Source: Trachythela sp. YZ-2020 (taxonomy: Eukaryota; Cnidaria; Anthozoa; Malacalcyonacea; Clavulariidae). Taken from it: 64,000 nucleotides of DNA. The position numbers were made by a program, and so were the translations under genes. Below are positions 36,930-49,500 of the stretch, one piece after another. The DNA lies in NCBI GenBank assembly GCA_016169945.1, contig JADLSH010000355.1, positions 367,501 to 431,500 on the forward strand, in the 5' to 3' direction. Under the pieces are notes generated by a model that saw only the letters and a program-made list of their open reading frames with translations, was not told the origin of the DNA and ran no database searches. Positions within the stretch are counted from its first letter, which is position 1, and the number at the start of each line of letters is the position of its first letter.

Positions 36930-39900
36930 ATGCTTGCGTTGTTCTACAAGTTAAAAGAAAGTAACTATGGAAGATTTCTACTACTTTTGTTAACTTTGAT
37001 TGCTTGTATGCCGTTTGTGACACATTACTATTTAACAAAGCGTTCAAGCTTGCATGATGGCTTTTTTCCCAAGTCATTTCATACGAGATCAACCCTGCAA
37101 GACAATGCAAACTCAGAGTACAGATTAGATGAACTTAGAAAAGATATTGACGAATTAGAGCATGTAAAGTTATCATTAAAAAACGAACTACGAGAACTGG
37201 AAGGCAAGCGTCATGGACTTTTACGGGATATACAGGAGCATTCAAATAATATCGAACAAATTCGAAGTAAAGCAAGCCATTTAACAAACGAAGTCAGCAA
37301 ACGACAGCAAGAGTTGGAAGACCTTCAATTTGCGAAGAAAATGGTCAATAATTGTCCCCAGTTACCCCTAGTTAAACCGCCCAAAGACATGTTGTCTAAA
37401 TTATCCCACAGTTTTCAAACATACCCGAAAGCAAGTGCACGAGAGAAAGCACATTGCAAGTTATCAAGTTGTTTTAACTTTCAGAAGTGTCCGTTTGGTC
37501 GTGACTTTTCGGCACACATATACAAACCGCAACATGATTGGTTATCAAATGAAAAGAGTGCGTCGAAAGAGATATATAGCATACTTAAATCAATGCCTTA
37601 TTCAGTGGAGGTTACTGAGCCTACAGCGTGCATATATGTTGTAATAGTCTCTGAAAGTTATCAAACTTCCAAAGAATTAGATATTTTTTTGCATGGTTTA
37701 AAATTTTGGCAAGGTGATGGACATAACCATATTATAGTAAATTTTGGTGGATCTACCGCACTTAAAGGGGTAGATACAGGCCGAGCATTGCTAGTGCAAA
37801 CAACGTTTGGATCCCATACACTGTATCGAAGAGACTTTGACATTGTAGTCCCGCCTCTTGCTTGCTTGACAAAGTCTGGAGCAGCATGGCAAAATTCAGC
37901 ACCTCAACTTCCAGCTAGTCGTAAATATCTACTCAGCTTTGAAGGAAATTATCATAGTTCAACAAAAGGTTCAAATAACAATAGTTTTATTTCCATTGGT
38001 GACCTCAAACAGCTTTCACTTGAGGCAAAAGATATATTTATACAACTTTCATGCCAGGCTGATAAGGAATTTGCTAGCCACAACGATTGGCAACTCTGTC
38101 GGACGCATGAGTCGAGAGCCGAGGTCTTAAAGGCGTCAACATTCACTCTAATATTTCAGTCCGAACACACAGATGACCAGACGACGACCATAATACGTTT
38201 TATTGAAGCCTTGCAATATGGCGCTATTCCTGTTTTGATATCTGATAATATTATTTTACCATTTGCTGATATTATTGAGTGGCATCGAGCTGCAATAATA
38301 TTACACAGTGCTCAGTTCCCACAAATGCATTTCATCTTACGGACAATTTTGGTCAATGACTTGTTGGACATACGTCGGCAAGGGCGATTCTTATGGGAGA
38401 CATATCTTTCGACAAGTAGAACTGTTTTGCAGTCTACAATGGTAGCCATACAAACTCGCTTATCTGTGTCAGGTATTCCAGCAAAAGAAACACATTTCCC
38501 TACAGTTTTTAGTGAAGGCAATGAGCCAATTTTTTACAGTTCTGATACTAATCCGGTGATTCAAAATCGTATAAATTCCCCAACATTTTATCGAAACTTT
38601 ACCGCAAATAATATTTATGCTAGACAAAGATGGAATGCATATCCTGGGGCATTATTACTTTTTCCAAGTGATCCTTTTGTACCAGTCTTGCCATCTTCGG
38701 CATCATTTATAAATTCGTCCGCCAATATGCAACCTATCGGCAAAGGAGCAGGAGGTGCTGGAGTTGAGTTCCAGAAAGCGTTAGGAGGGGACTACCCCTT
38801 TGAACAATTCACAATTGTGATGTTAACATACGAACGAGAATTGGTGTTAATAGAAGCACTCGGACGCTTGGCAGGCTTGCAGTACCTGAACAAGGTGGTT
38901 GTTGTTTGGAACAGCCCAGGTGATCCTTCGCCGGACTTAAAATGGCCGAATATTGGTGTCCCAATCAAGGTAAGTGGATAGAAGGATTTTGGACTAACTA
39001 AGGATAACATGCAGAAGCAGTGACAAAGCTAGACATAGCACACATCATGCTATAATCTAAGTGCACCTTTAAATTGCATAGCATGACTAGTTGCCATTGG
39101 CTAGCTTCACTACGGTATACAAGGACTAACCAAATTGTGTGCAAGTGTCTTCCGTTGATGGATAGAATTATTGTACAGACTGTAGAAGAATAAATGGACC
39201 TTATTTAGCTGCTTTGGACATTAATGGGCTAACAAGAGACTTGGGCAGTGGCATAGCCAATGGGAGGATCTGCCCCCCCCCCCCAATGATCTCCAGAACT
39301 GTTCTTGTGAATAGTTGAAAACCAGGCAGAAAGTGGGGGGAGGGTGCATTGTCTGGAATAACGATAAAAATGACTTTTTGTGGTTATAATTTTTCTTCAG
39401 AACTCATCTCAGAATGCGTCAAATGATGTTCTAGAGACCCTAGAAATTCAAAACTTCTGTCTCGCTCCATTGGCGGCTGTGTTCTGAATCTATGTTTGTT
39501 TTGCCTCCTAAAGTAAACACCCTGGCTACGCTACTGGACTTGGACAGATACCATGGTAAACTCATTAATGCCCAACACTTAACCATTGATGAATAAAATC
39601 GTCTTAGTATAGAGTAAAATAACTTGTAGTAAATTTTCTCCAACTTTAGGTTCTGCGTCCTGAAAAGAACAGTTTAAACAACAGATTTTTGCCACTTGAC
39701 GAGATCGAAACTGATGCCATATTATCAATGGATGATGATATACATTTAAGACATGATGAGATTCTCTTTGGCTTTAGGTAAATATTGTGCATACGAATTA
39801 TATCTATACTGGATAGCTCTATCAGTTCTAAACTGTTCTTATTCTAGATCCAAGAACTGCCACTGCTTATTGGTTCAGTGTTACTACAGGAGGAAACTGG

Positions 39901-41130
39901 AGTACCCGGAGAAAACCAGGTGTTTGGTAGAGTCAAACTGGAAGCACTCTTCTCACATGCGACTGAGGTGAAATTTTAATCAGACAACTGCATATTGCAG
40001 GAAACATCGAACCACATGTTTTTCATATTGGAAGTAATTTAGTGGATCTTTTTCGTATTTTCCACAAAAACAATAAAAAAATGTTTGATTTTCACCAAGG
40101 GTCTGGCGTGAGGCGAGAGACAGGATTGTTGGCTTCCCAGGTCGATACCATGCTTGGGACTTGAACTACGGTGGATGGCTGTATAATTCCAATTATACTT
40201 GTGAGTTGTCAATGGTACTTACTGGTGCTGCGTTTATTCATAAGGTAATCATTGCCATTGAAGCTAATTGTTTTGTTATGCTTGACGGTTTGTAGGACAA
40301 ATTACCTGAAAAATATAACAAGGCCCTTCGTCTGGTAGTTTGTAGAATATTTTTCAGATAATTTGATCAATTGATCCTCTACAAATACTCAAGCATATCG
40401 TTTATCGCTACTTACACTGGAATCACGCATTCCGCCGCAAGATTTTATAGGTTTTTGTATCTTTTTTTCAGTATTATACATTTTTGTACACGCATGTGAT
40501 GCCCCAGGCCATACGGGATAAAGTCGACGAATATACAAACTGTGAAGATATAGCCATGAATTTTCTCGTTTCTCATGTGACAAGGAAACCACCGCTTAAG
40601 GTACGTGTGGATACAGTTGTTTCATTATAATCACATGAGAATGAACATAGAGCTATCCAGTATAAATAGAGTTAGTTTAGTTTAGGTTTCCTCCTGTAGT
40701 AACACTGGATCAATAAGAGATGACCCTTACTGGACCTCTAGGAAGAACAGTTTAGAACTGACAGAGCTATCCAGTATAAATAAAGTTAGTTTAGGTTTCC
40801 TCCTGTAGTAAAACTGGATCAATAAGAGATGACTCTTACTGGACCTCTAGGAAGAACAGTTTAGAACTGATAGAGCTATCCAGTATAAATAAAGTTAGTT
40901 TAATAATCTTTTCATTTCAGGTAACCTCTCGTTGGACATTCCGTTGTCCTGGTTGTCCATCCACGTTATATCAGGATGAAACTCATTTTAGCGAGAGGCA
41001 CAAATGCATTAACTTCTTTGTCGAAGTTTTTGGCTACATGCCTCTCTTACGAACGCAATTTCGAGCCGACTCGGTACTTTTCAAAACACGTATATCACAG
41101 GATAAGTCTAAATGCTTTACGTATATATAA
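36930..41130 (+). CDS. EXTL3: exostosin-like glycosyltransferase EXTL3, complete, five exons
   Basis: Golgi type II membrane glycosyltransferase that adds GlcNAc at the start of heparan sulfate chains. Exons 36930-38969, 39650-39777, 40100-40244, 40472-40600 and 40921-41130 give 883 residues (vertebrate ~919). The start is the ATG at 36930; an in-frame GTG lies just upstream. Seen: transmembrane anchor at about 15-31, coiled coil about 62-135, exostosin domain with [14 protein letters not shown], then the GT64 domain starting [11 protein letters not shown] with NSLNNRFLP, the metal-binding Asp triad 708-710 ([11 protein letters not shown]), [54 protein letters not shown] and ERHKCINFF. The huge first exon matches EXTL3 gene structure. 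No damage seen. Confidence 0.96.
39246..39536. mobile_element. hAT-like MITE in EXTL3 intron 1
   Basis: Inverted ends CAGTGGCATAGCC and GGCTACGCTACTG with one mismatch, flanked by GACTTGGG (39238-39245) and GACTTGGA (39537-39544), an 8-bp duplication with one change. It is 291 bp with C-rich and G-rich interior runs and no coding capacity. Confidence 0.85.
39795..40010 (-). repeat. S1 SINE, reverse, in EXTL3 intron 2
   Basis: Tail, GTGTTTGGTAGAGTCAAACT, then CACTCTTCTCACATGCGACT; the head is partial, ending near the B-box region. Confidence 0.72.
40648..40902 (+). repeat. S1 SINE tail units in EXTL3 intron 4
   Basis: About two tail units (TCCTCCTGTAGTAACACTGG ... TATAAATAAAGTTAG) without a head, ending 18 bp before the exon 5 acceptor. 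Confidence 0.78.
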
Positions 41131-41156
41131 AACTTATATATAAAGCTCGCAATTGG

Positions 41157-41371
41157 CGGTTTCAGTAAGTGTTACAGAGCAGCAGATGGTGGTCAACTTC
41201 AGAAATGTTGACACTTATAGGAGCAAGAAAATTAAACTACATCTCTCAATTCTATTTATTTGCCTCCAAATACAAGACTACTACATATAATGAAAATAAT
41301 TAACATTATTTTCTCACTCTGATAACTGCAGGTTGACCACCATCTGCTGCACGATAATGCTTAGTGAATCC
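41157..41371. mobile_element. MITE family A, best-preserved copy
   Basis: GGTTTCAGTAAGTGTTACAG and CGATAATGCTTAGTGAATCC ends; CAGCAGATGGTGGTCAACTT pairs with GGTTGACCACCATCTGCTGC. Lies just after the EXTL3 stop. An EXTL3 poly(A) signal candidate AATAAA follows at 41477-41482. Confidence 0.78.
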
Positions 41372-41535
41372 ACAGGCAATAACCACGGTGAAACACTCGC
41401 CTTTTCATTATTTAACCACGGGGAGTTTTATAAGCAATTTTAATATATAATTTTGACTTTTATATGTGTACATATAAATAAACCGTATTTTTGTGTGAAA
41501 GTACTTGGTTAAACTTATTTTAGAAGCGGCTGTCT

Positions 41536-41925
41536 AACATACCATGACTTACAGTGATTGTAGTGTGGTTGTCATGTGCGGTTGTGCGATGCATCGCACA
41601 AATTAACATACCATGACTTACAGTGATTGCAGTGTGGTTGTCATGTGCGGTTGTGCGATGCATCGCACAAATTAACATACCATGACTTACAGTGATTGTA
41701 GTGTGGTTGTCATGTGCGGTTGTGCGATGCATCGCACAAATTAGCATACCATGACTTACAGTGATTGTAGTGTGGTTGTCATGTGCGGTTGTGCGATGCA
41801 TCGCACAAATTAACATACCACGACTTACAGTGATTGTAGTGTGGTTGGCAAACTTGGCATGTGCGGTAGTGCGATGCATCGCACAAATTAACATACCATG
41901 ACTGTAGTGTGGTTGTCATTATGCA
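41536..41925. repeat. 69-bp minisatellite, about 5.5 units
   Basis: Unit AACATACCATGACTTACAGT ... ending in the perfect 20-bp palindrome TTGTGCGATGCATCGCACAA, then ATT. Starts at 41536, 41605, 41674, 41743, 41812 and 41890; the fifth unit has a 9-bp insertion. Because 69 is divisible by three, an open minus-strand frame crosses the array. Confidence 0.9.
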
Positions 41926-43225
41926 AGGCACAGGGGAAAGTGGATAACGCCTAGCATTACAACTGAATGTTCTATGATTGCCTTTTCATTGTTTTGAAAA
42001 TCCCACTTGTCCATGCCATCCAGTCACTTTGACTCACTTATTCTTCTCGTTTAATCGGAGTTATGGAAAGTTAATTGTGACGATAATATTCTTTAAATTA
42101 TAAAATCTTAAGTAGTGAATGCTATATTTTGTTTTTCCCCATGTTAAAATAAATAAGTATTATACTCGTTGTCTCGCAATATGTTAACAAACTGTAATGA
42201 AGTTTTTTACAGGATTAGGCAGAGATATTATAATCTAAAAGTCTTTAAAAGTTGAGCTGGAAATAATGTAATATATACCCATTTTTAATCGCCTCGCTCT
42301 TTGCGCTCTAGGGCAATGGAAAAGTAAAAGATAAAACCTCAGTTTTTACTTTTTAAGCAATTTTGTTTTGCATTTTAACACTTATAGAGGTTCTTGTTGC
42401 TATGTTTTGGTTATATCCAAAACTTAAGTAATCCTTTTGTTAACGGTGAACCAATACTGGGCAGAAATAATTGATATATTATGCAACTTATGACCCTTTC
42501 ACCCTAGCAATAGAGGCATGTTGTAGGGAGCTATGCCCATGTACTAACTTAGAATATTTCCCTTACATATACTGAAACGTTTTGTGAACTATTATTAATA
42601 TTTTACTTAAAAAAGTCTTTCTAAAAATAATTTAACCAGATGCTACATAATTTTACTTGCCCTCTAAATTGACATTTTAAATAAATAGCTAAGTTGCCTT
42701 AGTAACATAATTAGAAGGAGATTATTGTACTAAATGAATAGATTTGATTTCCGGGGGGTGTTTGCTATTGTAATGAGCACAAAATTACAAGAAAAAGCTA
42801 CTAAATATGTATTTTAAGTGCAATTTTGTTTATGTAAAGATACTCAGTGCTTATTTATGTACTTTTTATTTTGTTGTAATAGAGAGTAATAAAGTTTTTT
42901 GCTTCAAGAATAATTTTATTTTAAAATATATATTTCTTTCTTCACCTTTCTCACCCCCCGGTTTATGCATGACCTTTGACGTTTCCGGTGCTCCTTCAGA
43001 AAATTTTTGCGTAGTAGCGAGTTAAGTGAGTAAATAAGAGAAATTTTGATATATTTTGTAGTGGATTTTGCCCTGAAATGTAGAGCAATATAGTACGGAA
43101 AATGTTATAAAATATAAGTGAGTGTATTTGGATTATTTGGATTTTCAAAAGCTTTGTTTTGATATGGTTTGGGATCAATTATAGTGAATGATTAAAAGTA
43201 CCTTTTTAATTTGTGCTAAAATATC
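41926..43225. other. intergenic stretch
   Basis: About 41975-42030 is the dispersed repeat shared with about 10706-10780. The rest is AT-rich with no exon recognised. Confidence 0.4.
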
Positions 43226-43796
43226 ATGGAAGCAAGCTTAACAAGAAAAGAATCGAAAAAGCACAAGCGTAAAGATGAAACAGGCGAGTTATTATCGTCT
43301 GAGGAAGGCACCAAGGAAAGGAAACATCGTAAGAAAAGAGAGGGAAAACGAAAGAAGAAACGATCTTCTGTCCCAAACTTAGATGATTCGCAAAATTCAA
43401 GGACTTTAATAGGGCAGGATAATGCTGGTTTAGAACACGATGACACTGTATCTGGGAGCGATCGGACAAATATAGTTGAACAACAAGAGAGAATAGGTGA
43501 ATATGTCTGACTCTACAAGCCAACAAGACTCTCAAGGAGAACAGCAAGGGAGTATAGGGGAGCCAAGAGCTTCTGCAAGTCAGCAAAGCTCTCAACTTGA
43601 AGAAACTGTTAGTTCACAAGCTGAACCTGAACATGGCACTGATTTAGCTCTAGAGAACACTGGAATAGTAACAGAAGGTGATCAAGTTGGTTCGAGGGAA
43701 GGGAGTGCCAGTTCGGATAGAGGTTTGAGGAGAAGAGCAACTCTCACTGAAATAGGAAAAAGTTTTGATGAAGATCAGGAACAGGAATCAAGTGAG
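43226..43796 (+). CDS. candidate upstream exon(s) of the 46-58 kb gene; two overlapping frames
   Basis: An ATG at 43226 opens a 94-codon Lys/Arg-rich frame (MEASLTRKESKKHKRKDE) that stops at 43508. A second frame, in the next register, starts at ATG 43503 inside ATGTCTGA and continues to the good donor GTGAGT at 43797; it is Ser/Gln/Glu-rich. The second frame ends in phase 0, which would join the 47686 exon in frame. Both look like low-complexity N-terminal sequence of the same kind as that exon. Options: a one-base frameshift in a single long first exon, an alternative promoter using ATG 43503, or a separate small gene. No domain recognised. Confidence 0.45.
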
Positions 43797-43811
43797 GTGA
43801 GTTAATAAGTT

Positions 43812-44168
43812 AAGCCTCGATCAAACGAGGATGAGAGTTAATGACGGTTGCAACTCTCGCTCGCGCTTGACTACAAACTCTCATCAACTCTCATCAACTT
43901 TGAGCTGGTTCAAATTTTGATGAAAGTTGATGAGAGTTTTGCTTGTTTGACCGGTCATGAGAGTTGCATAAGAATTTTAAACTAGTGTTTTGCACTTTCT
44001 ATAAGAATTAGCTTAACAAAATAACACGTTATGATGGTGTCTATAACAAGAAAAGCTATAAGAAGGAAATCTAAACACTTTTTTCACCAAAATTTAAAAA
44101 TTATTCTCAGGGCTCCATTTTGTGCGCTAAATTATTTCTGTCGCAACTCTCGTTTGACCAAGGCTTTA
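43812..44168. mobile_element. probable MITE with TGAGAGTT repeats
   Basis: AAGCCTCGATCAAACGAGGA at left and CAACTCTCGTTTGACCAAGG at right are inverse-like, with internal ACTCTCATCAACT and its complement. Imperfect arms. Confidence 0.6.
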
Positions 44169-44959
44169 TATATTACATAAATGATTGCCGAGGGGTGATA
44201 TTTACAAAAATAACAGAAGTAGTAAAGGTGGGCTTACCTTGAAATCTTTGGTTTGCATCCATCGGTTTCATGCTGGGTGCGATCTTTCGGCGATTGATAA
44301 TTCTAGCATGAAACCAATGGTTGCTAACAAAAGACATAAACAATAGACAGAATGTGAAACTATTATTAGCAGATCACAGCACAATTTCGCGCAGACTAAT
44401 CAGATATTGCCATTCCCATGATGTCAATTTCACAACATTAGAAATGTGCTATATTTGTGAAGGAATGTAGTTGCATTCCTGAATGTTTTTGATGTGAAAA
44501 TATGACCTGTTCTTGCATATCAGAAAAAGCACCTGTGCTTTTGGTGGCTCTAATTTGGCTGAAACAATGGCCAGTTAATTATGCACATTTATTTGCAAAT
44601 TTAATTACCAAAATCATGACAGATAGATGTAACCTCTTTAGCTCGAACCCCCCCCCCCCTCAGCTCCCCCTCCCTACAATCTCAGCACCCCACTCCCCCA
44701 CAAAAAAATGTTGACTAATGGTTTCCACAAGTCATGGAACTTTTGATGGTACCCAAATAACGCACCCCATTCGCCATTCAACCCATACCCCTGGAATATC
44801 TGATCTCCCCCCCCTGATAACCCAAGATACAGGCCTGAATTGTCCAAGCTCCCACAATAGACATTAGATACACATTAGGGTAACAAATTCTGTTGGCAAA
44901 TATTTGTCTTTACTGACATAAAATCAACAATGATATAAAACAGAGTCTAGTGCTGTTAG

Positions 44960-45597
44960 CCTAAAATTCAAACTGTTGATTCTCAATGTAGGTAGTAGCC
45001 TTGAAATACATGTCCTTTGTGGTAGATTCTCAGTTTTCTCACTAGCCTAAACTTCAAACTGCTAACGGTTGGTTCTCAACGAAGATATTGGTCTTGAAAT
45101 ACACATCCTTTGTGGTTGATTCTCACTAGCCTGAACTTCAAACTGCAAACGGTTGGTTCTCAGTGTAGGAAGTGGTCTTGAAATACACGTCCTTTGTGGT
45201 AGATTCTCGCTAGCTTAAACTTCAAACTGTTGGTTCTCAGTGTAGGTAGTGATCTTGAAATACACGTCCTTTGTGGTAGATTCTCACTAGCCTGAACTTC
45301 AAACTGTTGGTTCTCAGCATAGGTAGTGGTCTTGAAATACACGTCGTTTGTGGCAGTTTCTCGCTAATATAAACTTCAAACTGGTGGTTTTCAGCGTTGG
45401 TAGTGGTCTTGAAATACACGTCCTTTGTGGTAGATTCTCACTACCCTAAACTTCAAACTGGTTGTTTTCAGCGTTGGTAGTGGTCTTGAAATACATGTCC
45501 TTTGTGGTAGATTCTCACTAGCCTAAACTTCAAACTGGTTGTTCTCAGCGTAGGAAGTGGTCTTGAAATACACGTCCTTTGTGGTTGATTATTTCGC
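44960..45597 (-). repeat. 77-bp minisatellite, about 8 units
   Basis: Unit spacing of exactly 77 bp for TGGTT(C/T)TCAG at 45231, 45308 and 45385. Includes CTTGAAATACACGTCCTTTG and AGATTCTCACTAGCCTAAAC. One inverted diverged unit lies at 60036-60120. Confidence 0.88.
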
Positions 45598-45704
45598 CCA
45601 CTCAGTACTTGTCTTGAACGCCAACTATAGTAGTAAAGCTGCCCGCTCGTAGCCCCAGTGATATAATATTATTCAATTGTTTTACCAAATAGCAAAACTA
45701 AAAT

Positions 45705-45905
45705 AGGATGCCATGGTTTGTGTCTGAACTAGCTGAAGAGGAATCAAAGTCTTCGACGTTTCAAGCGAAGTCCTTCGTTAGGAAGTTAATATTTATTGGT
45801 CCTTCACTAACATTCGAAGCGTTGAAGTGTTTTCAATCATTTTCAGGTAGTTCAGACACAAACCACGACAGGCTGTCGTAGAGTACTACCTACACTGGAC
45901 TCCCA
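45705..45905. mobile_element. full-length fold-back element of the 80-bp family
   Basis: GCCATGGTTTGTGTCTGAAC faces GTAGTTCAGACACAAACCAC, and TCTTCGACGTTTCAAGCGAA faces GAAGCGTTGAAGTGTTTTC, so the minisatellite unit and the CCTTCGCTCGAAACG motif are both parts of one palindromic element. Further pieces lie at 45950-46080, 46665-46860 and 47550-47600. Confidence 0.65.
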
Positions 45906-46549
45906 CGTCTCAGATAGTAATATTGTTATTAACATTGCTAGGAAGTATTGCTACAATAAGCAGCCGTGGTTTGTGTTTGAACACTTAAACGTTTCAAGCA
46001 AAGGCCCTTATTTCGTTTGGGGGTTAGTAGCAGCTATAGTTTACTGTCTGAAGGACCTTCGCTCGAAACATGGAAGTGTTTGTAATCTTTTTCATCTTCT
46101 GCCCAAATTCCAGACAGGTTATCGATAATCAACGAAATTATCATTTTGTTTTTGAAACCCGAACCATAATAACAAGATAAATACGTCTTATTTTTCTGTA
46201 AATTACTTTGAATACACTGCAGGTGCCGTTGCCTGCTGTCGGTTTGTTGCATGTAAACAAAAAAACATTGCAAAAGAAAACTTAAATTAAATGCACTAAA
46301 TTGACGTCGTTGCAGGTGGATTAAGTGTACTTGGGATACCGCGCCTGCCGTTTTAATATATTTTGTTCTTGGAAAGCCAAGATTTGGATGTTGAAAGTAG
46401 GAACTAAATGCTTTTAAATGTAAATTGCTAAAGGAAGCATAACCGCGAATTGTAATGATTTAACAACTACGTGGTTTGACTGTGGTATATAATATGCTCT
46501 GTCTATAACTTGAAGTTCGTTACGTTATTTTGAGGATAACTATATCGCA

Positions 46550-49500
46550 ATGATTCGGTCAAAGCGAGGAAAAAAGCCCAAACGTGTTCAGGTTTGTGTG
46601 TAAAAGAGTTTAGCCTTTAGGTTCGCCTTTGGCTAAGTTTAGTGTGCAAAGCTATATGATTGATATCTCAAACGTGGGAGTCCAGTGTAGGTAGTATTCT
46701 TTAATAAGCTGTCGTGGTTTGTGTCGGAACTACCTAAAAATGTTTAAAATGAAAAGCATATCAATTATTTGGCCCACTAACCATCTTGACGAAAGGCCTT
46801 AACTTGAAACTTTGAAGTGCGTTTTTTCAGGCACAAACCACGACAACTTAACATACTAAGCAAGGACAAGACAAAGTTTACAATGAAATTCAAAACCAGT
46901 TGACGACCGCTGTAACTTTATTAATAATGGCTATTTCTTAAAATATTTGTCAGTTGTAAACACTGACAAATATTATATTAAATGTTCACACATCTGCTTG
47001 TGTATGTTTTTATTAAAGCCGCATATTTTAAGAACTTTATCGAATCATTATTGTATATGCAAAAACCTGTAATGGCACGGTGGCCGTCTAGTAACGGTCG
47101 TTAACGTGTTGTTAATTATAGGCTGGTCCGATGTACCGATTTATACAAAGCGGGTCGGATCTGTCTGGATGAATTTGGGCAAAGAAAAGATCGTTTGTCT
47201 GATAATTTGTCTGTGTATAAACGCGACAAACAGACAAATCATCCGTCAAGATTGTCTAAATAGTTGTTTACATAGACGAATTCCCATCTTGACACATTCC
47301 GTCTTTGTGTATACGGCATTTCGACGAACTATCAGAAAAAATATTATGCATAATTTGTTCCCAGAACCATCGCCAGTATAGATCGCGCTATTCTAGCCAG
47401 TTCGTCTGGATAGTTTGTCTTGTGTTTATACTAAGGTGGATGATCCATCAAACGGATGTCGAAATACGATCTGTTTCTTGGAAATATCTGTACACTGTTG
47501 CATAACATTCATGCACGGCGTGATATATACAAGCTAGGGACAGTTGACCGTCTCGCCTTCGCTCGAAACGTCGATATTTTTGCTACCTAATACTAGTGAA
47601 TACTACCTAGACTGGTTTCCCACGTATGATATATCATCTCAACACAAAATACTGCAATTAAAATATTTACAATCTTTCTTCATAGTTCATGGCGCCGTTA
47701 CGCGAGGACTCGGAACTCACGGAGACGGCGATGCAAAGTACACCGGACGATCCTACCGAGACTTTTGAATTAGCGAGTCGTTCCGAAGCTACTGTAGGCC
47801 TAGCTGACGGCAATAATACTTCTACTATGGTTGAAACAGATATGGATACGACTAAATCCGAACTTTCTGAAGGTGTAGAAACAACCGTAACTCTGTTACC
47901 AGATTCGGAAAATCAAGAGAGCTTGTTGCAACAGACAGAACAGGGTGTATCCAATGAAGGCTTTCAAGCGGAAACAGAAACAAGCTCAGCGACAGTTCTG
48001 GATCCATCAGGACAAGAGGTGATTCGCGAGGACGCAGAAGTACCTCTTACAGATGTGGTAGTGGTAACAGGGGATAGCAAGACTCGAGATAACACCACTG
48101 AGTCAGAACTAACTTCCGAGACGTCAACGTTGATACAAGACACCTCTCAGCTAGGTACACACCTTTCCATATTGCTCTCAAACTCACTAATAATTCATGA
48201 ACAAAACACAAAGGAAATCAGCCCCCTTACTGTTGTCTTGATACCACAGTAATAACGGTCCATAATTAACTAAACTTTGGCGTTTTAAATACTATTTTTC
48301 CATCTTATCTTTATTTTCAGTGGACATTAATGAAAACAAAGTTATCTCAGAGGAGAGCGAGGCGGCAGGTTCCTCAATACTTGATGTAAGTGAGGATGAA
48401 AGCGAACTACCCTGGGCTATGTACAGGTCATTGGATCCTGCTTATAAGAAGAATGATGAGGAGAAGAGCGAGGACTGGGCGCTAGGTGATGACGAAGACA
48501 TTACAGGTAATACTTCATGTTATGTTTTGTAGTAGGTGAACTACCCAGACGAATTATAGTAAGTAAGTAAGTAAGTAAGTGGGGGTGTGCTAATCATCCT
48601 TACTTGCAGCTGAGAGCTGAGCTGAATTGCGAAGGACACAGCTCGACTTGATCGAGTGGAAGGCTTATTAAAGGCGCCACTGGCTGTCACCGTATGACTC
48701 ATGTCTGATCAGGGAGCACAGCTACGATGGAAGGGTTAGTTTGGGGCTAATCCAAACCTACCCTGTCAACATTCCCTGTGGGAGGAAACCGGAGTACCCG
48801 GAGAAAACCCACGACTTTCGGTAGAGCGTTGACTGACCTTTTTACATAAGTATCATGAGTCCCCAGCGAGAATCGAACCCACGACCTCAGGTCATTGCGA
48901 TGTATTCCGAAAAACTGTCAAAAAGATCACTAATAGTTTTTTATTCTTTCCCAGGTCCTGAAAGAGAAAAAGACTTGCCTGATATCTACGCTCTCCTGGA
49001 AAGTTTAGAAGAAGATAAAGTTAATCTTTTGAATTCTCAGAATCTCTTCGACAGCGAGAAACAAAAGGCGAAGTATCAATATATTGATGAACTGAAATTA
49101 CAAATGGCCGACTCGACTGTCGAGAAATATGTTGATGATTTTCATCAGAATGTTGAAGATGAAATATTGATGATCGGGAGCATTACTTTGGAAGATGTTC
49201 AGGTATACTGGAGTAAAAACTAAACTAACTTTATTTATACTGGATAGCTGTATCAGTTCTAAACTGTTCTTCCTAGAGGTCCAGTAAGGGCCATCCCTTA
49301 TTGATCCAGTGTTACTACAGGAGGAAACCTAAACTAAACTAACTTTATTTATACTGGATAGCTCTATCAGTTCTAAACTGTTCTCCCTGGAGGTCCAGTA
49401 AGGACCATCCCTTATTGGTCCAGTGTTACTACAGGAGGAAACCTAAACTAAACTAACATTATTTATACTGGATAGCTCTATCAGTTCTAAACTGTTCTCC

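Noticed and set aside
41520..41894. 124-codon minus-strand frame with repeated MLICAMHRTTAH
   Set aside because: Translation of the 69-bp minisatellite; openness follows from the period being divisible by three.
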